From the NCBI GenBank assembly GCA_024682655.1, contig JAIKYZ010000109.1, forward strand, positions 33,014 through 97,013: a stretch of DNA of 64,000 bases. The letters are read 5' to 3'. A program made the position numbers and the translations under genes. The stretch is from Treponema sp. (GTDB lineage Bacteria; Spirochaetota; Spirochaetia; Treponematales; Treponemataceae). The notes under the pieces are model-generated. The model was not told the origin of the DNA and searched no databases. It saw nothing but the letters and a program-made list of their open reading frames with translations. Position 1 is the stretch's first letter; every line of letters starts with the position of its first letter. Positions 43,370 through 52,489 of the stretch are shown here, one piece after another.

Positions 43370-43942
43370 ATGATTTTAGATGTTGTTAAATTAGGACAAG
43401 ATATATTAAGAGAAAAGGCAGAGCCAATTCCAGAAGTTACAGACGAAATCAGAAATCTTGCAGAAGATATGTTCGATACAATGATTGCAACCGACGGGGT
43501 AGGTTTAGCCGGTCCTCAGATTGGTAAAAAGCTCAGAATTTTTGTTGCAATTGCAGATGACGATGTTCGCAGAGTTTTTATTAATCCACAGATTATTAAA
43601 ACTTCAGAAGAACTTTCTGATTATGATGAAGGCTGTTTAAGTATTCCTCAGGTTTACGAAACAATCCGCCGTCCTGCAAAAGTTACAGTTCAGGCAATTA
43701 ACGAAAAAGGAAAGCCTTTTACCCTTGATGCAGAAGGTCTTTTAGCCAGAATCATCCAGCATGAATATGATCATCTGGAAGGAATTCTTTTTATTGACCG
43801 TGGCGATAAAGAATTTGCAGAAAAAACAGAAGAACAGTTTAAACGCCGTGCCCAAAGAGCTGAAGAAAAAGCAAAAGCCAAGGCCGCAAAAGCCGCAAGA
43901 ATCGCTGCTAAAATTGCTGCCAAAGAAAATAAAAAGAAATAA
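43370..43942 (+). CDS. def: Peptide deformylase
   Basis: Def removes the formyl group from nascent proteins. All three motifs are present: GVGLAGPQIG, EGCLSIP (metal-binding Cys) and QHEYDHLEG (two His ligands and catalytic Glu). The ~30 residues at the C terminus are an Ala/Lys-rich extension not needed for catalysis. It precedes fmt by 12 bases, the usual pairing. A strong AAGGAGG lies about 37 bases upstream of the ATG, too far to serve this start. Confidence 0.97.
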   Translation: MILDVVKLGQDILREKAEPIPEVTDEIRNLAEDMFDTMIATDGVGLAGPQIGKKLRIFVAIADDDVRRVFINPQIIKTSEELSDYDEGCLSIPQVYETIRRPAKVTVQAINEKGKPFTLDAEGLLARIIQHEYDHLEGILFIDRGDKEFAEKTEEQFKRRAQRAEEKAKAKAAKAARIAAKIAAKENKKK

Positions 43943-43954
43943 GCGGGAAATAAA

Positions 43955-44932
43955 TTGAGCCTAAAGATTTTATATGCCGGAAGTCCGGATGCTGCTGCAA
44001 AAAGTTTAGAAATTCTCTTTCAAAATCAGGGCCAGTATGAAATTGTTGGGGTCCTTTCAAATCCCCCAAGTGCAAAGGGACGTCACAAAGATTTAATTCC
44101 AACTCCCGTTGCCGCCTTTGCTCTGGAAAATAATATTCCCCTTTATACACCGGAACATTTAGATTCAGCTGCCCGAGAAGAAATCAAAAGTTTGTCTGCA
44201 GATTTATTGGTTTGTTTTGCCTATGGTCATATTTTTGGACCAAAATTTTTAGCAACTTTTCCAATGGGGGGAATCAATCTTCATCCTTCTTTATTGCCAA
44301 AATATCGGGGCTGTAGTCCAGTAAATGCGGCAATTTTAAATGGTGATTCCAAGACTGCAATTTCAATTCAAACACTTTCATTAAAAATGGACGAAGGCGA
44401 TATATTAGCCCAGGAAATTGTCCCATTAAAGGGTGATGAAAAGGCCGATGAATTATTAAATTATTGTGCTCAAAATGGGGCAAAATTAATTGTAGACCTC
44501 TTAAATAAAACTTCAAAAGATGGAAAACTTCCTCAGGGAAAAGCCCAGACAGGAGAAGCCTCTTACACTGGAATTATTAGCAAGGAAGACGGAAAAATTA
44601 ATTGGACTGAATCTGCTAAAGTTATTTCTGCAAAAGTCAGGGCCTACTATCCTGAACCAGGCTGCTGGTGTTTGGAAAAAATAAATAATCAGGAATCACA
44701 ACTAAGAATTTTATCTGCAAAAGTGATTTCTGATCAGGACCCTCTTGTAAAAGAATATTCATCACAAGAAGTGGGAAAGGTTCTGGCTTTTATTAAAGCC
44801 CAGGGAATTTTAATTCAGACTGGGGATGGCCTTTTGTGTGTAAGCCAACTGCAAAGACAGGGAAAAAAGGCTATGATGTATAAAGATTTTATGAACGGAG
44901 CTAGAGATTTTATTGGCTCAATACTGTTATAA
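43955..44932 (+). CDS. fmt: Methionyl-tRNA formyltransferase
   Basis: Fmt formylates initiator Met-tRNA. It begins with a TTG codon (SLKILYAGSPD), with GCGGGA upstream. The 325-residue protein keeps the formyl-donor site INLHPSLLPKYRGCSPVNAAILNGD with its catalytic Asn-His, and MDEGDILAQE. The C-terminal tRNA-binding barrel follows from about residue 210. It is paired with def. A copy of the dispersed repeat begins 18 bases after its stop. Confidence 0.95.
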   Translation: MSLKILYAGSPDAAAKSLEILFQNQGQYEIVGVLSNPPSAKGRHKDLIPTPVAAFALENNIPLYTPEHLDSAAREEIKSLSADLLVCFAYGHIFGPKFLATFPMGGINLHPSLLPKYRGCSPVNAAILNGDSKTAISIQTLSLKMDEGDILAQEIVPLKGDEKADELLNYCAQNGAKLIVDLLNKTSKDGKLPQGKAQTGEASYTGIISKEDGKINWTESAKVISAKVRAYYPEPGCWCLEKINNQESQLRILSAKVISDQDPLVKEYSSQEVGKVLAFIKAQGILIQTGDGLLCVSQLQRQGKKAMMYKDFMNGARDFIGSILL

Positions 44933-44950
44933 TATATAAATCTAATAGAT

Positions 44951-45074
44951 GTTTAAATTGAATGGCTGAAATATCGCCATTCAATTTAACTTAGAGTTTC
45001 TTTCGAAACTCTTATATTGCGAATCAAATATCCTCGGTTGTTGAAACAACCTGCGGTATTTGATTTTAAGGAAG
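44951..45074 (+). repeat. Dispersed three-hairpin intergenic repeat, copy 4
   Basis: A 124-bp copy between fmt and the PASTA gene, on the coding strand. It differs from copy 1 by a few bases, including the second loop (TTTC instead of TTGC). Its end, TTTTAAGGAAG, lies 5 bases before the next ATG and serves as ribosome binding site. Confidence 0.9.
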
Positions 45075-45079
45075 ATTTT

Positions 45080-46129
45080 ATGAGTAATAAAGAAAACAAA
45101 AAATTCGATTTATCTTTTTTTAAGAAAATTGGAATTAAATTCAGCGAAGCTTATGATCATTTACAGTCAAATATTCCAGCTCTGGTTGTAACTTTTATCA
45201 CAAGTATTGTAATCATGGGCTTGCTTGCTTGTGCTATTTTCTTTGCAAATATTAAGGGAGCAGAAAAAGTTCTTGTTCCAAACGTAGAAGGTAAAAAACT
45301 TGAAGACGCTCTGCTTGAAATGCAGGTAAAGGAATTATATCCAAAAATCAGTCTTAGATATTCAGATATGCCTGGAGATCAGGGCTTAATCCTTGAACAG
45401 TCTCCAAAAGCAGGAGCAATTGTTCGTGGTTACAGCAGAGTAAATCTTGTTGTTAGCCGCGGTGTTATTGTTGATTCTGTAGGCGATTATGTTGGTAAAA
45501 AACTTGATGAAGTTCAGTTAAATCTCCAGACTCTTTTTGCAGGTCAGACAAAACCTTTAATTGTCCTTGCTGACCCAGAATATGTTCCAGATAAGGATTA
45601 TGAAGCCGGAGTTATCATTTCTCAAGATCCACCTGCTGGTACAGATATTTCTGAGCCAGTTACAGTTCATCTTGTAGTCAGCCGTGGACTTACTTTTGAA
45701 AATACCCGTGCTCCATCTGTATTGGGCCAGACCGTAAATGATCTTCTTCAGACAATTGCAAGAAGTAAACTTGTTTTTGATATTTCAGTACATGATGCAA
45801 GTCAGGAAGAAATTGCCGGTACAGTTGTAAATCAGCAGGTATTCGAAGAAGAATACCTTCCAAATTATTCAAGGGTAAAAGTAGAAATGGCTATGCCTAA
45901 AGAAGAAGTTGGAGGAAACGTTTACGGTTTATTCACCGAAACCTTATCCGCATATCCATTCCCTGTTTCAATGAAACTCGAAGCACTTCCTCCAGAAGGA
46001 GATGCTTATACAATCTTAAATTTTGTACATCCTGGAGAACTTGTTACAATTCCTTATGCACTTCCAAGAGGTACTACTTTGATTTTATACGTAGCAGATA
46101 AGGCTGTTGCTAAAAAGACAGTAAATTAA
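45080..46129 (+). CDS. PASTA-domain membrane protein
   Basis: The start is the ATG at 45080 behind the repeat-borne AAGGAAG; a longer frame that begins inside the repeat is rejected. The 349-residue protein has a short cytoplasmic part, one membrane segment (about residues 31-55) and three PASTA-like units outside. The units begin near VPNVEGKKLEDALLEM, VGDYVGKKLDEVQLNL and APSVLGQTVNDLLQTI. PASTA domains bind muropeptides or beta-lactam-like ligands in cell-wall kinases and penicillin-binding proteins. Here no kinase or transpeptidase domain is attached, so it may be a wall sensor or anchor. Confidence 0.88.
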   Translation: MSNKENKKFDLSFFKKIGIKFSEAYDHLQSNIPALVVTFITSIVIMGLLACAIFFANIKGAEKVLVPNVEGKKLEDALLEMQVKELYPKISLRYSDMPGDQGLILEQSPKAGAIVRGYSRVNLVVSRGVIVDSVGDYVGKKLDEVQLNLQTLFAGQTKPLIVLADPEYVPDKDYEAGVIISQDPPAGTDISEPVTVHLVVSRGLTFENTRAPSVLGQTVNDLLQTIARSKLVFDISVHDASQEEIAGTVVNQQVFEEEYLPNYSRVKVEMAMPKEEVGGNVYGLFTETLSAYPFPVSMKLEALPPEGDAYTILNFVHPGELVTIPYALPRGTTLILYVADKAVAKKTVN

Positions 46130-46163
46130 ATATTTTAGGATTTAGGAAAGTTTAGGAAGATTC

Positions 46164-47663
46164 ATGAATAAGCCATTAATTTGTATGACTCTTACAGGAA
46201 AAAGCCTGGAAGAAGATATGATGCTTGCCAATAAATACGAAAAGGTAATTGATCTGGTAGAGCTTCGTGTAGATCATCTGACAGAAGATGAACAGTTGTA
46301 CGCCAGAAGATTTCCTTCTCTTGTAAATAAGCCTTGTATTTTAACAATCAGACGAGATGTTGATGGAGGTTTATTTACTGGCGGTGAATTTTCCAGAACT
46401 AATCTTTTTGCCCGCGCACTTGCCTTTGCAAATACCGATAGAAGTAAAAACTTTGCCTATGTAGATTTTGAAGAAGACTTTCAGATTCCTAGTATTCAGG
46501 ATGCTGCCATGGCCTTTGGTGTAAGAATCATCAGAAGTTGCCATAACATGAAAGAGCCAATTACAAATCTTAGGGAACGCTGTAATCAGATGAGAAAAAC
46601 TGGTTATGAAATTCCAAAAATTGCTTTTATGCCTAAAACCCTGGCAGACCTTTCAAATATGTTCAGGGAAGGCGAAAGATTAACTCAATACGAACATATT
46701 TTTATTGCAATGGGACCAGAAGGACTTTCTTCCAGAGTTCTGTCTTTTCGTTCAAATTCCTATTTAACTTTTGTTTCTCCAGAAGAAATGCTTATAAATA
46801 CTAATTCTATTGGACATCTTGATCCAAATACTTTGATTAATTTATACCATTTCAATTCCCTGTCCAAAAGTACAAGTCTTTACGGAATCACAGGCTGGCC
46901 TTTAAAAAAACTTTACAGTCCCCAGCTTTTAAACGACGCTTTTAAGAAAAATAAAATTGATGCTGTTTATCTTCCAATACAATCCTCTTATGTTTCAGAA
47001 TCTTTAAGTTTTGCCGAAGAACTTGATTTTAAGGGACTTTCAATTACAGTTCCATATAAAGAATCAGTTTTGTATTATTTACATGAACAGACCCCGGAAG
47101 TAATTCAGATTGGTGCCGCAAATACCCTGGTTAGAAAAAATAATAAATGGATTGGTTTTAATACTGATTACCTTGGCTTTACCCAGGCTCTTGAAGAATT
47201 TATAGGCGGCATGAGAATTAAAAGATTAAAGGTTGCCGTTCTTGGTGCAGGAGGGGCCGCCAAAGCAGTAGTTTATGCCCTTAAATTATTAGGCGCCAGA
47301 GTTTGTGTTTTCAACAGGACAATTGAACATGCCCAGTTATTAGCCGAAAAATATGGCTATGAATATGCCCAGTTAGATTCTTATTCTGTAGAAAAATTAG
47401 ATGAATATTCTTCTTTGATAATTCAATGTACCTCTGTTGGCATGACTTCCAGTCAAAATGATGAATGTACCAGCGAAAATGACCCTATTTATTTTTATAA
47501 TTTCAGGGGAAATGAATTACTTTTTGATTTAATAACAACCCCTCAGGTAACTCCTTTAATGAACAGAGCTAAAATGGCTGGTTGTAGAGTTTGTAATGGA
47601 TTTAAAATGCTTGAGTATCAGACTCAGGCTCAGTTTAAAATATTTACAGGAAAGGACATGTAA
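46164..47663 (+). CDS. aroDE: Bifunctional 3-dehydroquinate dehydratase / shikimate dehydrogenase
   Basis: Two consecutive shikimate-pathway steps in one 499-residue chain. Residues 1 to ~225 form a type I dehydroquinase (LVELRVDHLTEDE, ILTIRRDVDGG, a Schiff-base lysine region around IAFMPKTLADLSNM). Residues ~235-499 are shikimate dehydrogenase (YGITGWPLKKLYSPQLLNDAF, GLSITVPYKESVLYYL, the NADP-binding AVLGAGGAAKAVVYALKLLGA, GFKMLEYQTQAQFKIFTG). AGGAAG precedes the ATG. rpiA follows after 2 bases. Fusions of this kind are known from plants and chlamydiae. Confidence 0.95.
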   Translation: MNKPLICMTLTGKSLEEDMMLANKYEKVIDLVELRVDHLTEDEQLYARRFPSLVNKPCILTIRRDVDGGLFTGGEFSRTNLFARALAFANTDRSKNFAYVDFEEDFQIPSIQDAAMAFGVRIIRSCHNMKEPITNLRERCNQMRKTGYEIPKIAFMPKTLADLSNMFREGERLTQYEHIFIAMGPEGLSSRVLSFRSNSYLTFVSPEEMLINTNSIGHLDPNTLINLYHFNSLSKSTSLYGITGWPLKKLYSPQLLNDAFKKNKIDAVYLPIQSSYVSESLSFAEELDFKGLSITVPYKESVLYYLHEQTPEVIQIGAANTLVRKNNKWIGFNTDYLGFTQALEEFIGGMRIKRLKVAVLGAGGAAKAVVYALKLLGARVCVFNRTIEHAQLLAEKYGYEYAQLDSYSVEKLDEYSSLIIQCTSVGMTSSQNDECTSENDPIYFYNFRGNELLFDLITTPQVTPLMNRAKMAGCRVCNGFKMLEYQTQAQFKIFTGKDM

Positions 47664-47665
47664 AA

Positions 47666-48388
47666 ATGACACAGTCAGAAGAAAAAATACTGGTTGCAAA
47701 TACTGCAATCGATACATTAATCAAAAAAGGAAAAATCTTCTCTGGTATGAAGATTGGTCTTGGAACTGGTTCAACAGCTATGCCGGCAGTAAAAAGACTT
47801 GCTGAATATATTCAAAGAGGCGAGTTAAAAGATATTAAGGCAGTAGTTACTTCCTTTCAGACACAAAATGCCTGTCAGGATTATGGAATTCCAGTTTATT
47901 CATTAAACGATAGAATCATTGACGGTCAGCTTGACCTTGCAATTGACGGTGCAGATGAAGTTACCCCAGATTGTTTTTGTATTAAAGGTGGCGGTGCCGC
48001 TCATGTTCGCGAAAAACTTGTAGAATATAATTCAAAAATCTTTGTAGTAGTTGCAGATTCAACAAAGGCTGTAGATACAATCGGTACAAAATTCCCTGTC
48101 CCAGTAGAAATTATTGGCGAAGCTAGAATTCCTGTTACAAAAGCCTTAAATGCCCTGGGTGCTAACTGTGTTCTTAGGGAAGGTCTTAGAAAATGCGGCC
48201 CTGTAATTACAGATAACGGAAATCAGATTTTAGATTGTACCTGGAAAGAAGCAATCGACGTAGCCCTTATGGAAGATAAAATTAATCAGATTGTTGGCGT
48301 AGTCGAAAATGGTCTTTTTAGTAAAAATAAACCTATCGTCTTTGTTGCAAAAGCTGATGGTAGTGTTGAAGAAAGAAACTGGCACTAA
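47666..48388 (+). CDS. rpiA: Ribose-5-phosphate isomerase A
   Basis: RpiA interconverts ribose 5-phosphate and ribulose 5-phosphate. This 240-residue protein has IGLGTGSTAMPAVKRLAEYI, LDLAIDGADEVTPDCFCIKGGGAAHVREKLVEYNSK and VADSTKAVDTIGTKFPVPVEI, the active-site loops of the family. It is the middle gene of a tight aroDE-rpiA-pseudouridine synthase cluster (gaps of 2 and 3 bases), which links erythrose/pentose metabolism to the shikimate route only by position. Confidence 0.96.
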   Translation: MTQSEEKILVANTAIDTLIKKGKIFSGMKIGLGTGSTAMPAVKRLAEYIQRGELKDIKAVVTSFQTQNACQDYGIPVYSLNDRIIDGQLDLAIDGADEVTPDCFCIKGGGAAHVREKLVEYNSKIFVVVADSTKAVDTIGTKFPVPVEIIGEARIPVTKALNALGANCVLREGLRKCGPVITDNGNQILDCTWKEAIDVALMEDKINQIVGVVENGLFSKNKPIVFVAKADGSVEERNWH

Positions 48389-48391
48389 AAA

Positions 48392-49750
48392 ATGTTTCCC
48401 CCTTTTCCACAATTTACAGCCCATCATTATATTCAAAAGCTCATAGATGATTTAGATTGTGGAAAAGTAAAAATCCAGCAAATTACAGAAGAAAGTAAAG
48501 AAAGACTTGGTTCTGGACTTATGCTGGGTTGTCTTGTAGCCTACGATAAAAAAACAAATCAAAGAATAATTTTATATGCTCTTTCTGGTATTAGCCGCCA
48601 GTTAATTTTCCAGAATTCAGAAAATCCCAGCCAAATTACAATTCAAAAGGAAAAATATATAATTCTTCCTCCCCTGGTTTCGGATCAGGCAATAAATAAA
48701 GCCCTTTTAAAAAATGATAAAAAAATCCATGAATTAACAGACTTGATTAATAAGGGAGATAAAAGTTTAGAAAAAGAAAGAAGCCTTTTAACTACAGAGT
48801 CATTAAAAAATGTTTTTTCCCTTTATAATTTTACCCGCTTTGATGGAAAAAAAATCAGTCTGAATCAAATTATCGGTAAAAAAGATAAACTTCCTCCTAC
48901 AGGAACCGGTGACTGCTGTGCTCCTAAACTTTTGGATTATGCCTTTAAACATAATCTTGAAATATTAAGTATGGACGAAGTTTTTTATGGAAAAGACAGT
49001 AAAAATAAAAAAAATGGAAGTTCTTACGGTCCTTGTGATGAACGCTGTGGTTATATTTTGCCTTCAATTTTAGGTCTTGAGATTTTATATAGAGATTCTT
49101 GCCTTTGTCTGATTAATAAGGAAAGTGGACTGCTCTCGGTGCCTGGTCGTGGGCCAGAAAAAATTGATAGCGCGGAAAGCAGATTAAAGTTCTTATTTCC
49201 AGAAACAATAAATCAACCAGCTGTTCACAGACTTGATATGGAAACTTCCGGTCTTTTACTTTTAGCCTTTGATAAAAAATCTCATGCCTTTATGAACAAA
49301 GAATTTGAAAAGGGCAGGGTAAGTAAAAAATATATTGCAATTTTAGATGGAATATTAGAAAAAGCTGAGGGCCTTGCCGCTCCAAAGAGGGGAGAAAAAT
49401 CTGGTAGAATTGAATTAGCTTTCAGACTTGATCCAGATAATCGTCCCCATCAGATTTACGACCCGGAAAAGGGAAAACTTGGTATTACCGAATGGAAAAA
49501 CCTGGGCTTAATAAATTACAAGGGCAAAAAATGTACGGTTGTAGAATTTATTCCATTAACAGGTAGAACTCACCAGCTTAGACTTGCTGCCAGTCACCAA
49601 AAGGGCTTTGGACTTCCAATTGTAGGAGACAGCCTTTACGGAAATCCTGAAGAGGGACAAAGACTTTTATTACATTGCTGCCATTTGGAATTTAGGCATC
49701 CAGTTAGTGGACAGCTTATGAAATTTGACTGTCCACCAGATTTTATTTAG
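48392..49750 (+). CDS. RluA-family pseudouridine synthase with N-terminal extension
   Basis: The C-terminal ~220 residues hold the RluA catalytic site HRLDMETSGLLLLAFDK (the Asp attacks uridine) and the family end motif TGRTHQLRLAASHQKGFGLPIVGDSLYG. The first ~230 residues are an extra domain containing three charged helices and a Cys-rich segment (TGDCCAPKLLDYAFKH, PCDERCGY). It matches the group of long RluA-like enzymes sometimes annotated as RNA pseudouridylate synthases of unknown target. It may modify 23S rRNA or tRNA. The ATG is 3 bases after rpiA without a good ribosome binding site, suggesting coupling. Confidence 0.9.
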   Translation: MFPPFPQFTAHHYIQKLIDDLDCGKVKIQQITEESKERLGSGLMLGCLVAYDKKTNQRIILYALSGISRQLIFQNSENPSQITIQKEKYIILPPLVSDQAINKALLKNDKKIHELTDLINKGDKSLEKERSLLTTESLKNVFSLYNFTRFDGKKISLNQIIGKKDKLPPTGTGDCCAPKLLDYAFKHNLEILSMDEVFYGKDSKNKKNGSSYGPCDERCGYILPSILGLEILYRDSCLCLINKESGLLSVPGRGPEKIDSAESRLKFLFPETINQPAVHRLDMETSGLLLLAFDKKSHAFMNKEFEKGRVSKKYIAILDGILEKAEGLAAPKRGEKSGRIELAFRLDPDNRPHQIYDPEKGKLGITEWKNLGLINYKGKKCTVVEFIPLTGRTHQLRLAASHQKGFGLPIVGDSLYGNPEEGQRLLLHCCHLEFRHPVSGQLMKFDCPPDFI

Positions 49751-49767
49751 GGTTTATTACAAACCCT
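49749..49767 (+). terminator. Hairpin after the pseudouridine synthase gene
   Basis: AGGGTTT and AAACCCT, with a 5-base loop, start at the stop codon of the plus-strand gene. There is no T-run on the plus strand, so termination probably depends on this hairpin together with the palindrome at 49780. Confidence 0.4.
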
Positions 49768-49779
49768 AAAAACGGCGAA

Positions 49780-49810
49780 GTCAAGGCTTTAAGCGTACGC
49801 GTGCCTTGAC
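49780..49810. repeat. Short palindromic repeat, copy B
   Basis: GTCAAGGC (49780-49787) and GCCTTGAC (49803-49810) enclose GCGTACGC. Its reverse complement equals the element at 16542-16571 except for the central bases. Like that copy, it lies between convergent genes. Confidence 0.75.
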
Positions 49811-49819
49811 TCGACGTAT

Positions 49820-52399
49820 TTAGTCTTTTTCAATTGTCAAAAAGGCAATATCATTTTTCCATTCAAAAATAGTTTTTTCGCAGGCTGCTTCCAGAAGATT
49901 TACAACTTTCTGCATTTGACTTTTGCCTACTCTTTCGAACATTTTATTTCCATAGGCAGAAGTATCTGTGGTAAACCAGTTTTCAATATTCTTTCTGGTG
50001 ATTTTTCTTTTTTCAATAATTGTATGACTGGCATATTTTACAGAAAATCCATATTTTCTAAAGGTGTTTGCTATAAAAGTTCCATCCCAGGTAAAGAGAG
50101 GATTTTCTCTGTCGCCAAAAAATTCCTGTTCGGCACTTTCCATTTTCTGTAAAGTTTCCTGGAAAGGTTCAATTGAATCTTTGGTAAGAATCTGTTCTGA
50201 AAGCAAAGAAGAAATCCTCTGTCCATTTACAGGAATCCTCTGGGCAATAATAATCTTAAATCCCTTAGCAAGAGGACTCTCTATTTTTGAAGAATCTTCT
50301 TCAAGATTGTCGCTAGTGGAAACAGCATCGTAGTTTTTAGGTTCTTCCTGTTTTGTTAATTTATCTCCGGGTTCAAGAACTTCCTTAAAGGCCTTGGCCA
50401 AAGCGTCAATTGAATCTTCGTTGATAAAAGGATCAATAAAGAAAAGTCTGTCAAATAAAGTTCCCTTGTACTGAAATCCAAAAAGAATCTTGTAAAAATC
50501 TTCTGGTTCAAGATAATCATTCTGTTTTTTAGAAGAATTTTCTCTTACCGTTAAGATTGGCCTGTCTAAATCGCCAAGAGTTCTTCCGTACTGTTCAAGA
50601 ATTTCTTTTCCCCTTTGGTTACGGCAAACTCCACAGGTAACTCCTTCTGGTGTTTTTCTTGCAATTTCCCAAAGAAGTAAACCAGAATCGGCATTCCAGA
50701 TAAGGCTTCTGTGATGTCTTGCTAAATCTGCAAGGCTGGTCATTGTGTCGCGGATTTTTAAAAGAACTTCTGCCTTGTTTGAATCTAATCTTTGCTGCCA
50801 GAATCTGTCGGCCCGGTCTAAGGCAATGTCTTTTGCATTATTTTTTGGACTAAAAGTAAGATTTTCGTTCTTTGAATTTCCACTCTTAAAATGTTCTTTA
50901 ATCCACCATTCCGAAATTGGATTTTCTCCAAATTCAGAAGGGTCTCTTGAACTTTTGTCCAAAGCCTTAAAAATATTGATAGAACCGGTAGTTTCTGGAG
51001 AAGAAGCAAGTTCTTCTGCGGTTAATTGACCATTAAGACTTTCTTTTTCAAGAATTGTAGCAATTTGAATTTCCCTGCGTGAAAGTACATCATCTCTAAT
51101 TCTACCTTCATAGCCCTGGGTACTTGGAGTATAAAATACTTTTCCCATAAGATTATCTGGAAGATATTGCTGGGCAACCCAGTGGTCTCTGTAGGCGTGA
51201 GGGTATAAATAACCGGCCCCGTGACCAAAACCTTCGGAATCTCTGTTGGAATCTTTCAGATGATTTGGAACTTCGGCGTCTTCTTTTTCAACCGAGGCCA
51301 GAGAATCAAAAAATGCCATACTTGAATTTGATTTTGGGGCAGTGGAAAGATAAAGGGCTGCGTGGGCCAGAAAATATCTTCCTTCTGGCATACCAACTCT
51401 GTCAAAGGCCTGGGCACAACTTTCAACAATTGAAATTGCCATAGGATCTGCAAGTCCGGTATCTTCACAGGCAGAAATCAACATTCTTCTAAAAATAAAA
51501 TGAGGATCTTCTCCGGCTTTTACCATTCTTGCAAGCCAGTAACAGGCAGCATCAGGATCCCGTCCCCTAAGACTTTTTATAAAAGCACTGATTATATCGT
51601 AGTGGTAATCTCCATCCCGGTCATAAAGAACTACTTTTTTCTGAATAGATTCTTCTGCGGTTTCTTTTGAAATATAAATCTGAGAACCGTAGGCAGGAAG
51701 TGGAGGATTTCCCTTTGGATTCCATTTTTCTGGAGTTGTTTCTACGGCAAGTTCCAGGGCATTTAATAAAGAGCGGGCATCACCATTTGCGGTTTCGATT
51801 AAATGTTCCAGAGCGCCTTCTTCAAATTCAACTTTCCAATGGCCATAACCTCTTTCTACATCTTCTATTGCCTGGCTGGCGGCCTTATGTAAATCTTCTT
51901 TTGTAAGGGCTTTTAATTGAAAAACCCTTGAACGAGAAACTAAAGCCTTATTTACTTCAAAAAAAGGATTTTCAGTTGTAGCGCCAATTAAAATGATTGT
52001 TCCATTTTCTACCCAGGGTAAAAGGGCATCCTGCTGGCTTTTATTCCATCGGTGAACTTCATCTACAAATAAAATTGTTCTTTTTCCATATAAATTAAAA
52101 AAATCTTCTGCTTTTTTTATAGAATCGCGTATATCAGCAACCCCGGTTAAAACTGCATTTAAGGTAAGAAAATTAGATTTTGTGTGATTTGCAATTACCC
52201 TTGCCAGAGTTGTTTTTCCACTTCCTGGAGGCCCGTAAAAAATTACAGAGCTAAGCTGGTCTGCTGCAATTGCTCGTCGAAGTAAACGCCCCTTTCCAAT
52301 AATGTGGTCCTGCCCAATATATTCATCAAGATTTCTTGGGCGCATTCTTGCTGCTAAGGGTTCTGTTGATAATTTTGCCTGTTGAAATAAATCTGCCAT
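49820..52399 (-). CDS. rarA: RarA/MgsA AAA+ ATPase fused to a C-terminal methyltransferase-like domain
   Basis: The ATG at 52399 is preceded by AGGA; a TTG 6 bases earlier is rejected. Residues 1 to ~430 are Rar[21 protein letters not shown], Walker A GPPGSGKT (56-63), Walker [11 protein letters not shown], the GATTENP sensor, SRSRVFQLK, and the MgsA C-terminal part ([35 protein letters not shown]). RarA acts at stalled replication forks. The remaining ~430 residues are a second module whose [27 protein letters not shown] looks like the start of an AdoMet-type fold. RarA alone is about 430-450 aa, so this protein is double length. A similar fusion occurs in cyanobacteria. Confidence 0.88.
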   Translation of the reverse strand: MADLFQQAKLSTEPLAARMRPRNLDEYIGQDHIIGKGRLLRRAIAADQLSSVIFYGPPGSGKTTLARVIANHTKSNFLTLNAVLTGVADIRDSIKKAEDFFNLYGKRTILFVDEVHRWNKSQQDALLPWVENGTIILIGATTENPFFEVNKALVSRSRVFQLKALTKEDLHKAASQAIEDVERGYGHWKVEFEEGALEHLIETANGDARSLLNALELAVETTPEKWNPKGNPPLPAYGSQIYISKETAEESIQKKVVLYDRDGDYHYDIISAFIKSLRGRDPDAACYWLARMVKAGEDPHFIFRRMLISACEDTGLADPMAISIVESCAQAFDRVGMPEGRYFLAHAALYLSTAPKSNSSMAFFDSLASVEKEDAEVPNHLKDSNRDSEGFGHGAGYLYPHAYRDHWVAQQYLPDNLMGKVFYTPSTQGYEGRIRDDVLSRREIQIATILEKESLNGQLTAEELASSPETTGSINIFKALDKSSRDPSEFGENPISEWWIKEHFKSGNSKNENLTFSPKNNAKDIALDRADRFWQQRLDSNKAEVLLKIRDTMTSLADLARHHRSLIWNADSGLLLWEIARKTPEGVTCGVCRNQRGKEILEQYGRTLGDLDRPILTVRENSSKKQNDYLEPEDFYKILFGFQYKGTLFDRLFFIDPFINEDSIDALAKAFKEVLEPGDKLTKQEEPKNYDAVSTSDNLEEDSSKIESPLAKGFKIIIAQRIPVNGQRISSLLSEQILTKDSIEPFQETLQKMESAEQEFFGDRENPLFTWDGTFIANTFRKYGFSVKYASHTIIEKRKITRKNIENWFTTDTSAYGNKMFERVGKSQMQKVVNLLEAACEKTIFEWKNDIAFLTIEKD

Positions 52400-52410
52400 A
52401 AACAATCCTA

Positions 52411-52443
52411 AAATAAAAAAAGGTCTCCGTTAATAGAGACCTT
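52411..52443 (-). terminator. Intrinsic terminator of the lipoprotein/OMP operon
   Basis: On the minus strand AAGGTCTC pairs with GAGACCTT (52443-52420, 8-base loop) and is followed by a T-rich run. It ends the 54442-52490 transcript just before the rarA start. Confidence 0.85.
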
Positions 52444-52489
52444 AATTATACCTTATGAACAATCAATTCACAATTAACGACTTGTTAGA

